Part shown: positions 16,939 through 24,411 of the stretch, piece after piece
Position numbering within the stretch: position 1 is the stretch's first letter
Layout: the number at the start of each line of letters is the position of its first letter
Assembly: GCA_017446455.1 (NCBI GenBank)
Contig: JAFSQV010000059.1
Span: forward strand, 1 to 49,665
Origin: Paludibacteraceae bacterium
GTDB lineage: Bacteria; Bacteroidota; Bacteroidia; Bacteroidales; Paludibacteraceae
DNA: 49,665 bases
Direction of reading: 5' to 3'
The notes under the pieces: generated by a model
Seen by the model: the letters and a program-made list of their open reading frames with translations, nothing else
Told to the model about the DNA's origin: nothing
Databases searched by the model: none
Program-made: the position numbers and the translations under genes

Positions 16939-19900
16939 TTATTTGATTTGGTTTCCTCGTACATCGTACATCCGTCCTTCGTACATCAGATAAATCTGTC
17001 CGTTGCGAAGCACCTTTGTACATTGTACTTTGTCCCCTTGTACGTCTATGAGACCTTCTGTACCTTCACTCGTCCCTTTTGTGCGGAATGAACCATGGGT
17101 AGTCTCCAAAAGCAGTCCCACCTCGTCATACGCCTCCAGCGTGTACCAATATTGCGTTCCGGCGAGCAGGTTCTCTATCGTTGTATTCAACACCGGTGCA
17201 GCCCAATAGGCAGCAGGCGCACGGCGCGGAGCCTTGGAGAAATCGATCTCCAGCAGCGTTCCGTCTGCCGCCAGTTGCAAGGTGCATACTTTCTCCGTGC
17301 GCTCTTTGTTCGCCCATATGATCAAAGTATATGAAGCGCCGCCGCTGACTGCCGGCCATGTAAAGGTCACTTCCGTTTCTTGTGGCTCTACCTCCACCCC
17401 CTCCTCCAACTCGGTCTTCGGGGTGTCCACTTCTTCGCGGAACTGCGTGTAATAGAACCGCGCCATGTAATAGTTGGTCAGGGAGAAAGCACTCTTCGGA
17501 AGTCCCTTATGGTGAATGGTCAGGATACGTGAGGCGGGTTGAATGCCGTTAAGAGCCGTGAAGAGGTCAGCCTCGTCCTGAATACCAAAGACGGAGGGTT
17601 GCAAAACCGGATAGTCCTCCAATGCCGCTCCGTAGGTAAAATGCCATGCTGTTCCGTTGGGCTCCTCACGGTCAATCAGGTTGCCTTTTTCATCCAGATG
17701 GTAAATACCTTGTTCTTTTGCCGAACGCGAAGTAATACCCTGTGATTCCCATGCGCTCTCCTCTGTATTCCACTTGAAACTCTCCTTGCGGATCCAGTCG
17801 GTTTCATCGCCCTCATAGTCGAACAAGTTACGCTCTTTGAGTGTCAGCACAAGCCCGGTGCTGTCGGTGGAATAATAGATATTCTCCAGCGTTCTGCCCT
17901 GTTCGTCCGTACGCACATAGCCCAAACCGCTCTGAGTCAGTCCCGCCTTGTTTGTCCAGACTCCGTTCCCTTTGTAGTCCTGCCATGTATAGCAGGGGAA
18001 ACGTGTGCCGTCCTCATGATAGAAATAGTGGTATTTCTGCATCGGCTCGTTGCTCTTCACGCCGTTGTTATACTGGCGGTATTTGATGCAATCGGTCATC
18101 TGTCCCGCTTCGTTATAGACATACCGGTAATAAATCACCGTGTCGCACACAAGGGCATTTCCGTCCCATGAATAGGCATGTTTCTCTATGAAATTGCCGA
18201 ATTCATCGAAGGCATTGAATGTGCGCGTAGCCTTCTCCGCGTTGGTGTAACCCAGTACCGGATTGCCGTCCTCGTCACGGTCGTAACGCTGCCATATAGC
18301 CTGCACGGCGGTGTTGGGTTCAGGGAAATAGATGTATTTGTACGCCCATGAGAAATCCCATGTCTGCGTCGAATCGGTATAGAAATAATGGTATTCATAT
18401 TCCTTGCGTCCCTGAGCGTCATAGGCATCCTGTCTCAAATTCCCTTCTTTCTTTTCCCCCCATGTATATCGTTCTCCTATGTTTGTGCCGTCCGGCAGGA
18501 AGAATGTCTCGTCATAAGGTTTGGTAGTCTCTCTGCGGATAAAGCACTGCATATCCGCATCATAGGAAAACCCGTAACTCTTGGTCGGGTTCCAACTCAA
18601 CCCTCCGTCCGGACTGGTCAGTTCCATTGCGGACATGGGAGTACCCTCATCGGTGAACAGCGTTTTATACTCTTTACACCACCAGAGATCCCATTCGCCT
18701 GTGCCCATGTTAAGCCGCTCCACCTTCTCGTAGGTGTCAAAACCATTGTGATAGACACGGTTGGTATTGCGCAAAGTGTCCCTATAGGTCACTCCGCCGA
18801 TTACCCGGCTCTGGTTCCAGTTGATAGTCATGGTTTCTGTATATCTGTCCCCGACGCTCATCTCATAGTTGGTGAACCATCCGCCCATGCCTTCGTTGAC
18901 ATAGCGCTTGCGCTCCAGAGTCAGTTTCCCGTCTTGGTATTCCTTGCGGATGCACTCCCAAGAAGAGTAAAGCGTCGAGTCATAGTTCAGTGTCTCACGA
19001 CCAAGGCTATCATATTCAATCACATGGTGGATCACTTCTTCGCCGTCGCTGTTGAACTTGAACTGATGCAGCACGCGGTACTCTTTGCCGCCCTCGACCT
19101 TGGGCACCAGCATCCATTCCACATCGCTGTCTGTCACCCATTTTCCGCTGTCCCAATGACTGTATTTTTGACGGTAATTCAGCCGTGTTCCGGCATCATA
19201 ATCGTTCTCATAACGACTTAGACCCGTCAGCTCTCCTGCTTCATTATAGGTATAGGTATCCGTGATGTCAAAGACCGTGTCAGTCAGATAATAGCCTCCG
19301 CCGTAGTTGTACGCAGGCCAGAAGAGGTGCTGCACCGTCTTTTTCTGCAGCACGCCTGTGGAGTCATACGCATAGGTGCGCTTGTCCGTCGTAGTGGATT
19401 GCTCCACGCCTGCCTTGTATGCCTTGACCTCCGAGGTAAAGGAGAGCGAATCGCCGTTCGTGTTCCAACTCTCGCTGATTGTTCCGGACTCCGTTTGCAC
19501 ACCTAATCTATTATAACGCGCGTAGGCGACATTATGCGTTGCGGGTTTGCCGTTGGCATGCCATGTATAGGCATTCTTCGTCTCTTTGTAGGACAGACGA
19601 TGATCGGTGTAGCGACAGTAGAGGGACTTGCTGAGTTGCGGCACCCAGGCTGAGTCGGTGTCATAGTTGTAATAATAAACTTTTTCCATAGACGACTCGT
19701 CATCTTCCTGCCTGATATAGCGTGAGTCCTCATACCAAATGACGGTACCATCCTCTAAGCTTTTCTCTTCCTGATACGAGATATAGTCATAGTTGCGTAT
19801 CTGGCGTAGCAGATGCCCTTCTTCGTCATACACGTTGCGGTAGTCGTTCTGAAAATAGAGTTCACGGGTGTTCGGCGAGTGGAATTGAATATTCTTCAGC

Positions 19901-20286
19901 GAGTCCATGGAATTGTAATACCTGCCGGAGCGCGTAAACTCTTTCAGGTACAAGCCGCTGTCGGCATGGATATATAGCGTTTTCTGCGGCCAAAAGATAT
20001 AGGTGGAGTCCTTCCATGTAGTTCGCTCCACGCTGAGCACTTCAACGGTGTCATCCGTGTACCTGTAAGCCGTGTAATGGTCCGGACGCACCTCCTCCGG
20101 GTCATCTTCCGCCGTATAGGCCGGATAGGAATATACCACACTGTCCAGCCGCCAGGCGTAACGATCGGATAAATCCTCCTGCGCGTAGGCGCACGTTCCT
20201 TTTAATACTAACGCTGCAAAGAGCAGAACGAAAAACGTGATTTTTTCCTTAGCCGCAAGGGCACGATTTAGTAAAAACTTTTTCAT
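16939..20286 (-). CDS. Large YD-like repeat surface protein with FN3-like domain and short tail
   Basis: An 1115-residue exported protein with a long signal peptide ending ..KGTCAYAQ. Residues about 40-930 consist of tyrosine-rich antiparallel strand repeats such as YDSTGVLQKK, YNEAGELTGL, YDSLGRETLN and FDEFGNFIEK. They resemble the YD/Rhs repeat style but no Rhs core, toxin end or protease motif is visible. At about 975-1075 lies the same FN3-like domain with insertion seen in the two LRR proteins (ETEVTFTWPAVSGGASYTL). It ends with the short tail (VLRNGQIYLMYEGRMYDVRG plus four residues). First gene of a four-gene unit driven by the promoter at 20313-20344. Function unknown; shell or adhesin is a guess. 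Confidence 0.82.
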   Translation of the reverse strand: MKKFLLNRALAAKEKITFFVLLFAALVLKGTCAYAQEDLSDRYAWRLDSVVYSYPAYTAEDDPEEVRPDHYTAYRYTDDTVEVLSVERTTWKDSTYIFWPQKTLYIHADSGLYLKEFTRSGRYYNSMDSLKNIQFHSPNTRELYFQNDYRNVYDEEGHLLRQIRNYDYISYQEEKSLEDGTVIWYEDSRYIRQEDDESSMEKVYYYNYDTDSAWVPQLSKSLYCRYTDHRLSYKETKNAYTWHANGKPATHNVAYARYNRLGVQTESGTISESWNTNGDSLSFTSEVKAYKAGVEQSTTTDKRTYAYDSTGVLQKKTVQHLFWPAYNYGGGYYLTDTVFDITDTYTYNEAGELTGLSRYENDYDAGTRLNYRQKYSHWDSGKWVTDSDVEWMLVPKVEGGKEYRVLHQFKFNSDGEEVIHHVIEYDSLGRETLNYDSTLYSSWECIRKEYQDGKLTLERKRYVNEGMGGWFTNYEMSVGDRYTETMTINWNQSRVIGGVTYRDTLRNTNRVYHNGFDTYEKVERLNMGTGEWDLWWCKEYKTLFTDEGTPMSAMELTSPDGGLSWNPTKSYGFSYDADMQCFIRRETTKPYDETFFLPDGTNIGERYTWGEKKEGNLRQDAYDAQGRKEYEYHYFYTDSTQTWDFSWAYKYIYFPEPNTAVQAIWQRYDRDEDGNPVLGYTNAEKATRTFNAFDEFGNFIEKHAYSWDGNALVCDTVIYYRYVYNEAGQMTDCIKYRQYNNGVKSNEPMQKYHYFYHEDGTRFPCYTWQDYKGNGVWTNKAGLTQSGLGYVRTDEQGRTLENIYYSTDSTGLVLTLKERNLFDYEGDETDWIRKESFKWNTEESAWESQGITSRSAKEQGIYHLDEKGNLIDREEPNGTAWHFTYGAALEDYPVLQPSVFGIQDEADLFTALNGIQPASRILTIHHKGLPKSAFSLTNYYMARFYYTQFREEVDTPKTELEEGVEVEPQETEVTFTWPAVSGGASYTLIIWANKERTEKVCTLQLAADGTLLEIDFSKAPRRAPAAYWAAPVLNTTIENLLAGTQYWYTLEAYDEVGLLLETTHGSFRTKGTSEGTEGLIDVQGDKVQCTKVLRNGQIYLMYEGRMYDVRGNQIK

Positions 20287-20312
20287 GCGATTTTATGTTT
20301 TGAAATTCGATG

Positions 20313-20344
20313 CAAAATTACTGCTTTTTTTCGACATACACAAA
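20313..20344 (-). promoter_or_regulatory. Promoter of the 20286-10440 unit
   Basis: Minus strand TTTG (20344-20341), 20-bp A-rich spacer ending GCAG, TAATTTTG (20320-20313). It overlaps the last codons and stop of the gene 20318-21019. Confidence 0.76.
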
Positions 20345-21019
20345 TTTGTCAGTTGTACGAGGAATTTTTGGCGGATTTGTAACTGTCTGAATATCAGGTG
20401 GTTGCAAATTTGTATTTTGAAAATAGTTGTACGCTCTCCTTAGCGGACTCGAAAACGCTTGCAATCTCGGCTGAAAATCGATAGGTTCGAACGAAATATC
20501 CTCTATTTCCACCTCTTTTTCCTTCGCTTTTTGTGCCTCCTCTTTTAACTGCCGATAAATAGCTACATACGTATATTGATAGAACCTCGAATAGGCCTTC
20601 ATCCCTTCTTCCGGCTTGCCGCCGCCCTTAAACACTCGGAAATAGTGCATCAAAAACCGAACCCGCCATTCCAAACCTTCCGGTGTACAGTCTTTCTCCA
20701 GTGCATGCGCACGCCGCTGCGCCTCCTTGATCAGTTCCCTGTTTTCCACGCATGCCGCGGACCAATGCTTCGGAAAATGGTACGTATATAACTCAAACAA
20801 CCCGTCCCGAAAACGCGACTGACGAACCACGATCCGTTTCTTATATTTCTGCCCCTCTTTCTCATAATCCATCGCACCCATCAGGAAGTCCACACCTAAA
20901 CACATTCTGCAATAGTGCACACCCCTTTTATGAGGTGTAGCACCCCTCGGAAGAGCCTCGAACGTAAATCCGCAACCCTTCAACCGCTCAATAATCAGTG
21001 TCTTAAGATGCTTTCTCAT
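20318..21019 (-). CDS. Hypothetical protein of 233 residues
   Basis: Not recognised. No signal peptide or membrane segment, so probably cytosolic; rich in basic and aromatic residues, with a single close cysteine pair (HYCRMC) near residue 37 and a Lys/Glu-rich helical stretch near 160-175. The C-terminal third is proline- and asparagine-rich and low in order. The start follows a degenerate 8-nt repeat (21016-21087), and the gene has its own promoter about 240 bp upstream. It is the only cytosolic product within the surface island; a link to the neighbours is unproven. Confidence 0.6.
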   Translation of the reverse strand: MRKHLKTLIIERLKGCGFTFEALPRGATPHKRGVHYCRMCLGVDFLMGAMDYEKEGQKYKKRIVVRQSRFRDGLFELYTYHFPKHWSAACVENRELIKEAQRRAHALEKDCTPEGLEWRVRFLMHYFRVFKGGGKPEEGMKAYSRFYQYTYVAIYRQLKEEAQKAKEKEVEIEDISFEPIDFQPRLQAFSSPLRRAYNYFQNTNLQPPDIQTVTNPPKIPRTTDKFVYVEKKQ

Positions 21020-21087
21020 TTTTTCTATTTTTCTATTTTTCTATTTGGCTATTTAGCTGTTTGGCTTTCTATTGTTTGTTATTTGGG
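21016..21087. repeat. Degenerate 8-nt tandem repeat upstream of the 233-residue gene
   Basis: On the minus strand units such as CTAAATAG, CCAAATAG, AAAAATAG, AAAAATAG lead into the start codon at 21019. Period is 8 nt, unlike the 7-nt arrays elsewhere. Confidence 0.6.
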
Positions 21088-21258
21088 CTTTTTAAAACTG
21101 TTTTCCCATCGTTGTAGTTTCAAAATAAGGCCTAAACACTCCCCTGAAACAAACCGGGTACTATGTATCCTAGACTTTGTTCATTACTACTTCCTTCTAA
21201 CTACCTTATTTTCAGCAACATACAGGCAAAAAAATGCAGACGAAATTAAATTCGCCAG

Positions 21259-21296
21259 CAAAGATACAACAAAAAAATGACATACGCAAGCGTATG
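21259..21296 (-). promoter_or_regulatory. Promoter with overlapping palindrome (233-residue gene)
   Basis: Minus strand TTG (21289-21287), 20 bp, TATCTTTG (21266-21259). The -33 region sits inside a perfect inverted repeat CATACG-CAAG-CGTATG (21281-21296), a possible operator. The leader to 21019 would be about 235 nt. Confidence 0.6.
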
Positions 21297-21324
21297 CCAT
21301 TCTTTTTTTTGAATTTTTAGCGAG

Positions 21325-21411
21325 GGTATGTACTCTGAGGAGGCCTGTTTTGGGGAATGGGTGCCCCAAAACTCGTAGGCAGGGGGCCGGTACTCCGAAG
21401 AGTAGCATACC
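21325..21411 (-). other. Large nested hairpin downstream of LRR gene
   Basis: An outer stem GGTATGTACTCT (21325-21336) pairs with 21399-21411 with one bulged base; an inner perfect stem TTTTGGGG/CCCCAAAA spans 21348-21371. A rival hairpin TACTC-TTCG-GAGTA forms on the minus strand from 21403 to 21390. It lies 10 nt after the LRR stop codon and would be in its 3' untranslated RNA. No U-run follows, so it is not a standard terminator. Confidence 0.55.
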
Positions 21412-21420
21412 GAGCGTTAA

Positions 21421-23445
21421 CTATTTCACTTCCTGCCCTGTTAGTGTGTAGATTTTATCTCCGCAGACAATGAGCAGTTGACCGTTCACCATCTTAATCC
21501 GTCCCTTGCCTGCTTGAACTTCTTCTATACCTTCCGGATCGTCTTTTGCCTCCGGATTGCGCGGGATAACAGGCGGCGTAGGAATGACTTCATACCCTTC
21601 CATAATCACTACCCCCGGGTAACCTGTTGTGGCGAAAGCGCCGAAATAGACATGCAGCGGAGTACCCTTCTCGTTCAAGGTCGAGAGTACATAGTTATAC
21701 CGCGAAGCCACTTCCAGCCCCGTCACCATAAAACTCAACGTATAGGGCAGACTGCTTTCCGCTTCGCTCTTCGGTGCTTTGCGCGGCGCAGAGAAAGCAA
21801 TGCCGAGAAGCTGCCCTCTCGGACCGAGCGTCAACTTACAGAACACCGCGCCGTCCTTATAGATGTCTATCTGATAACTATGCGCCGTGCTGTCCGTCGG
21901 CCATGTGAAGTTCGCCGTCGTCTCGCCTGGATCCACGATCACCGTACGTTGAATCATCGCCGAGTCCGGCTCTTCATTCATGCGGAACCGTCCCCAATAG
22001 GGGTGTTCGCGATACAACTTACGGCTATCCGGTAGCACACTCAACCATGCACTGTCCGGAATGTCAGCCAAAGTCCCTTCGGACACAGCCGGAGGTGTCG
22101 CCGCCCGGACGACGATGTGCGTAATAGCGCTGTCGCCTTTGAAAGCATTGTCGCCGATCAGCACGACGTTTTTGCCAATACTCAACTCCTTGAGCGCACT
22201 CCAGTTCTCAAACGCGTTCGTGCCGATAGACACCACTTTGTCGGGAATGACGAGACTGTCTTGCAGTTTAATCCCCGAGAACGCACTGCCGCCGATCATC
22301 GTCAGTTCTTTCGGCAGCACGATCGAGTCCAAATTAGGACAACCGGTGAAGGCATTGTCGCCTATCGTACTGATACCATCGGGCATCTCCACGCGCGTCA
22401 GTGCCGTACAACCATTGAAAGTAGATGAGTTGATGGCAGTTACTTTCTCCGGTATAGCGATGTGCTTGATTTTCGAGCACCCTTTAAACGCCTCCTGGTG
22501 AATAGCCGTCAAGGTGGAAGGCAAAATGACGGTGTCCAGTCGGTTGTTGCCCGAGAAGGCGCCGGCGCCGATATATTTGCAACCTTCGGGCAGCACAACT
22601 TTCTTCATCCGTACCTGCTGGCACAGCTTGGCGGGCACAAACTCCACATCCGGACCGAAGATAAAATCCCCGTTCCAATAACTGTACAGATTATAGAATA
22701 CAGACGAAGAAGCCGGCGGATTCTTGGCATTCCAAACAATAACAGGACTGTAGTGGATACACCACGAGATCTGTTTATTGGATCGGAAAGTTGCCGGAAA
22801 GAACAGCGTGTCCTGAAGAGGAATAGTGGCTACACTGTTTTGGTCGTATGTCGCAGCATTGGGTTCGCCGTCAAAAATACTGCCGTCGATCTCTTCCAAG
22901 CAGTCCGACCAGCGGACGGAGTTCAAGGAATAGCAGTTCATGAACGCCATTTGCCCGATATACTTGACCCCTTTGCCCAAATCGCACTTCACCATCGTCG
23001 TGCAGTTTGCGAAGGCGTATTGTCCTACCGTATCTACCGAGTTAGGCAACTTGACCTCTTTCAGCTTGTAGCATTTCTCAAATAGATTCGCGGGGATCTT
23101 CGTCACGCCTTCGGGGATCTCGCACGCCGTCAGGTTCCACCACTCCCTGAATGTCGCGCCGCTGAAACCCGTCAACCCTTCCGGCAAACTAATCGTCTTA
23201 CACGAATTGTACGGATAGTACGTCTTGTAACTCGTCGCCCAGGACGAAGCTTGTATTACCTGCTTGTTCCACCAGAGGCTGTCCACTGTGTTGCGTAACT
23301 CTCCGTAACCCTCGATGGTCATGTGCCCCGTCTCCGTGTCATAACGCCACGTCAGGTGCTCTCCGCACACACCTTCATACACCGTCGCGTACACACTACT
23401 TGCTAAAAGCAGGGTTGCGAGCAAGAAAGAAAATCTGTTTTTCAT
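21421..23445 (-). CDS. BspA-like leucine-rich repeat surface protein, copy 2
   Basis: A 674-residue paralogue of 14875-16929 with the same layout: signal peptide (MKNRFSFLLATLLLASSVYA), VCGEHLTWRY segment, LRR_5 repeats over about 60-480 (e.g. AFTGCPNLDSIVLPKEL), FN3-like domain with the LLGIAF insertion at about 505-612, the VIPTPPVIPRNPEAKD linker, and the short tail (KMVNGQLLIVCGDKIYTLTG plus four residues). Similarity is highest from the FN3-like domain to the end, while the LRR parts have diverged. It has its own promoter 20-50 bp upstream and looks monocistronic, with a large hairpin just after its stop. Confidence 0.9.
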   Translation of the reverse strand: MKNRFSFLLATLLLASSVYATVYEGVCGEHLTWRYDTETGHMTIEGYGELRNTVDSLWWNKQVIQASSWATSYKTYYPYNSCKTISLPEGLTGFSGATFREWWNLTACEIPEGVTKIPANLFEKCYKLKEVKLPNSVDTVGQYAFANCTTMVKCDLGKGVKYIGQMAFMNCYSLNSVRWSDCLEEIDGSIFDGEPNAATYDQNSVATIPLQDTLFFPATFRSNKQISWCIHYSPVIVWNAKNPPASSSVFYNLYSYWNGDFIFGPDVEFVPAKLCQQVRMKKVVLPEGCKYIGAGAFSGNNRLDTVILPSTLTAIHQEAFKGCSKIKHIAIPEKVTAINSSTFNGCTALTRVEMPDGISTIGDNAFTGCPNLDSIVLPKELTMIGGSAFSGIKLQDSLVIPDKVVSIGTNAFENWSALKELSIGKNVVLIGDNAFKGDSAITHIVVRAATPPAVSEGTLADIPDSAWLSVLPDSRKLYREHPYWGRFRMNEEPDSAMIQRTVIVDPGETTANFTWPTDSTAHSYQIDIYKDGAVFCKLTLGPRGQLLGIAFSAPRKAPKSEAESSLPYTLSFMVTGLEVASRYNYVLSTLNEKGTPLHVYFGAFATTGYPGVVIMEGYEVIPTPPVIPRNPEAKDDPEGIEEVQAGKGRIKMVNGQLLIVCGDKIYTLTGQEVK

Positions 23446-23464
23446 ACGAATAGGAATTTGAGTG

Positions 23465-23496
23465 CAAAATTACTTTATTTTTTTGATATATGCAAA
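23465..23496 (-). promoter_or_regulatory. Promoter of LRR copy 2
   Basis: Minus strand TTTG (23496-23493), 20-bp spacer with A-tract, TAATTTTG (23472-23465). It abuts the stop codon of the barrel gene 23497-24411. Confidence 0.75.
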
Positions 23497-24411
23497 TTAA
23501 AAATAGCCTTTTTCGTAACACCGGCAGGGATAAACGGCTTGTTTGAGAGAATGATACGGCGCAATGCGATACGAGATCTTGACGCCAAAGTCTAAAGGAT
23601 GCCACGAAGATACAAGTCGTATCCCTTGGCGCTGGGCTGCCACAACAGGCGTCAGAATGCGGTGAAGCGGAAACCCCTCCCGTGTATCCGAAAGCATAAG
23701 AAGCGATATGCGCTCGGACGGTTCAGCAGCGATGCTCGAAAAACAATAGTCCGCATACACGCCGATAGATAAATAGGATATCGTACGCGCGCCCGTATGA
23801 ATGCGAATGTCATACCCTAACTCCGCAGCCAACCAGAACTGCACTTTCGGCGCTGTTTGCATATATCCGTCCTGCGCTTCGCGGAAAGAAGTTGACGCGG
23901 CGAGCGGATAGGACTCATACACCCGATTGTCCCGCTGCGGATAATACACCGAAAGCGCAGCCCTTTCTGCCCTCTCGCTCCATTGGCTCTGTACGGGAAA
24001 CACCATTTTAGGTCCGCAGTAGAGATAGAAATTCTTTCTGGCTATCGCCAGCTGAACCGGAATTCCAACCGACCAACTAGTGTACCGCTCATCCAAACGC
24101 CCGATCGTGTAATCCACTTGCATCTCCTCGTTCTCCACATCGATAACTGAATAACTGTCCGTGTAGTCGATCTTGCTAAAACCGGCTTGGCTGCGCTCCG
24201 CGATAGCTGCTACCCGCACACCTACCACATACGGGGAGTGATACGCATAACTCAACTGCACGCCTCCGTGTAACCCCGAAACCGGCGAGACATAATGGCA
24301 TTGTGCGTTATAACTCGCCATGCCGGCGCGAAGCCCGACTTCGAACAGGTGCTCCGCATGTGCTGCAACAGACACCAGCAAACACACAGATATCAGTTTA
24401 AAAGCTTTCAC
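23497..24411 (-). CDS. Outer-membrane barrel candidate with C-terminal CxC, paralogue 2
   Basis: A 304-residue homologue of 4882-5799. I choose GTG 24411-24409 as start because it gives a good signal peptide (VKAFKLISVCLLVSVAAHAEH) and a GTGA overlap with the stop of the upstream gene (24408-24411), mirroring the ATGA overlap at the other locus; an ATG nine codons earlier is the alternative. Shared landmarks with paralogue 1: SPYVVGVRV, SVIDVENEEMQ, TSWSVGIPVQLAI, YPLAAS, LLMLSDTREGFPL and GVKISYRIAPY, followed by a tail with YPCRC seven to nine residues from the end. Predicted outer-membrane beta-barrel; no known family recognised. Confidence 0.82.
   Translation of the reverse strand: MKAFKLISVCLLVSVAAHAEHLFEVGLRAGMASYNAQCHYVSPVSGLHGGVQLSYAYHSPYVVGVRVAAIAERSQAGFSKIDYTDSYSVIDVENEEMQVDYTIGRLDERYTSWSVGIPVQLAIARKNFYLYCGPKMVFPVQSQWSERAERAALSVYYPQRDNRVYESYPLAASTSFREAQDGYMQTAPKVQFWLAAELGYDIRIHTGARTISYLSIGVYADYCFSSIAAEPSERISLLMLSDTREGFPLHRILTPVVAAQRQGIRLVSSWHPLDFGVKISYRIAPYHSLKQAVYPCRCYEKGYF

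Noticed and set aside
16939..20286. Rhs toxin reading of the YD-like protein
   Set aside because: No Rhs core cleavage motif and no variable toxin end; the C-terminus is an FN3-like stalk with the shared tail.
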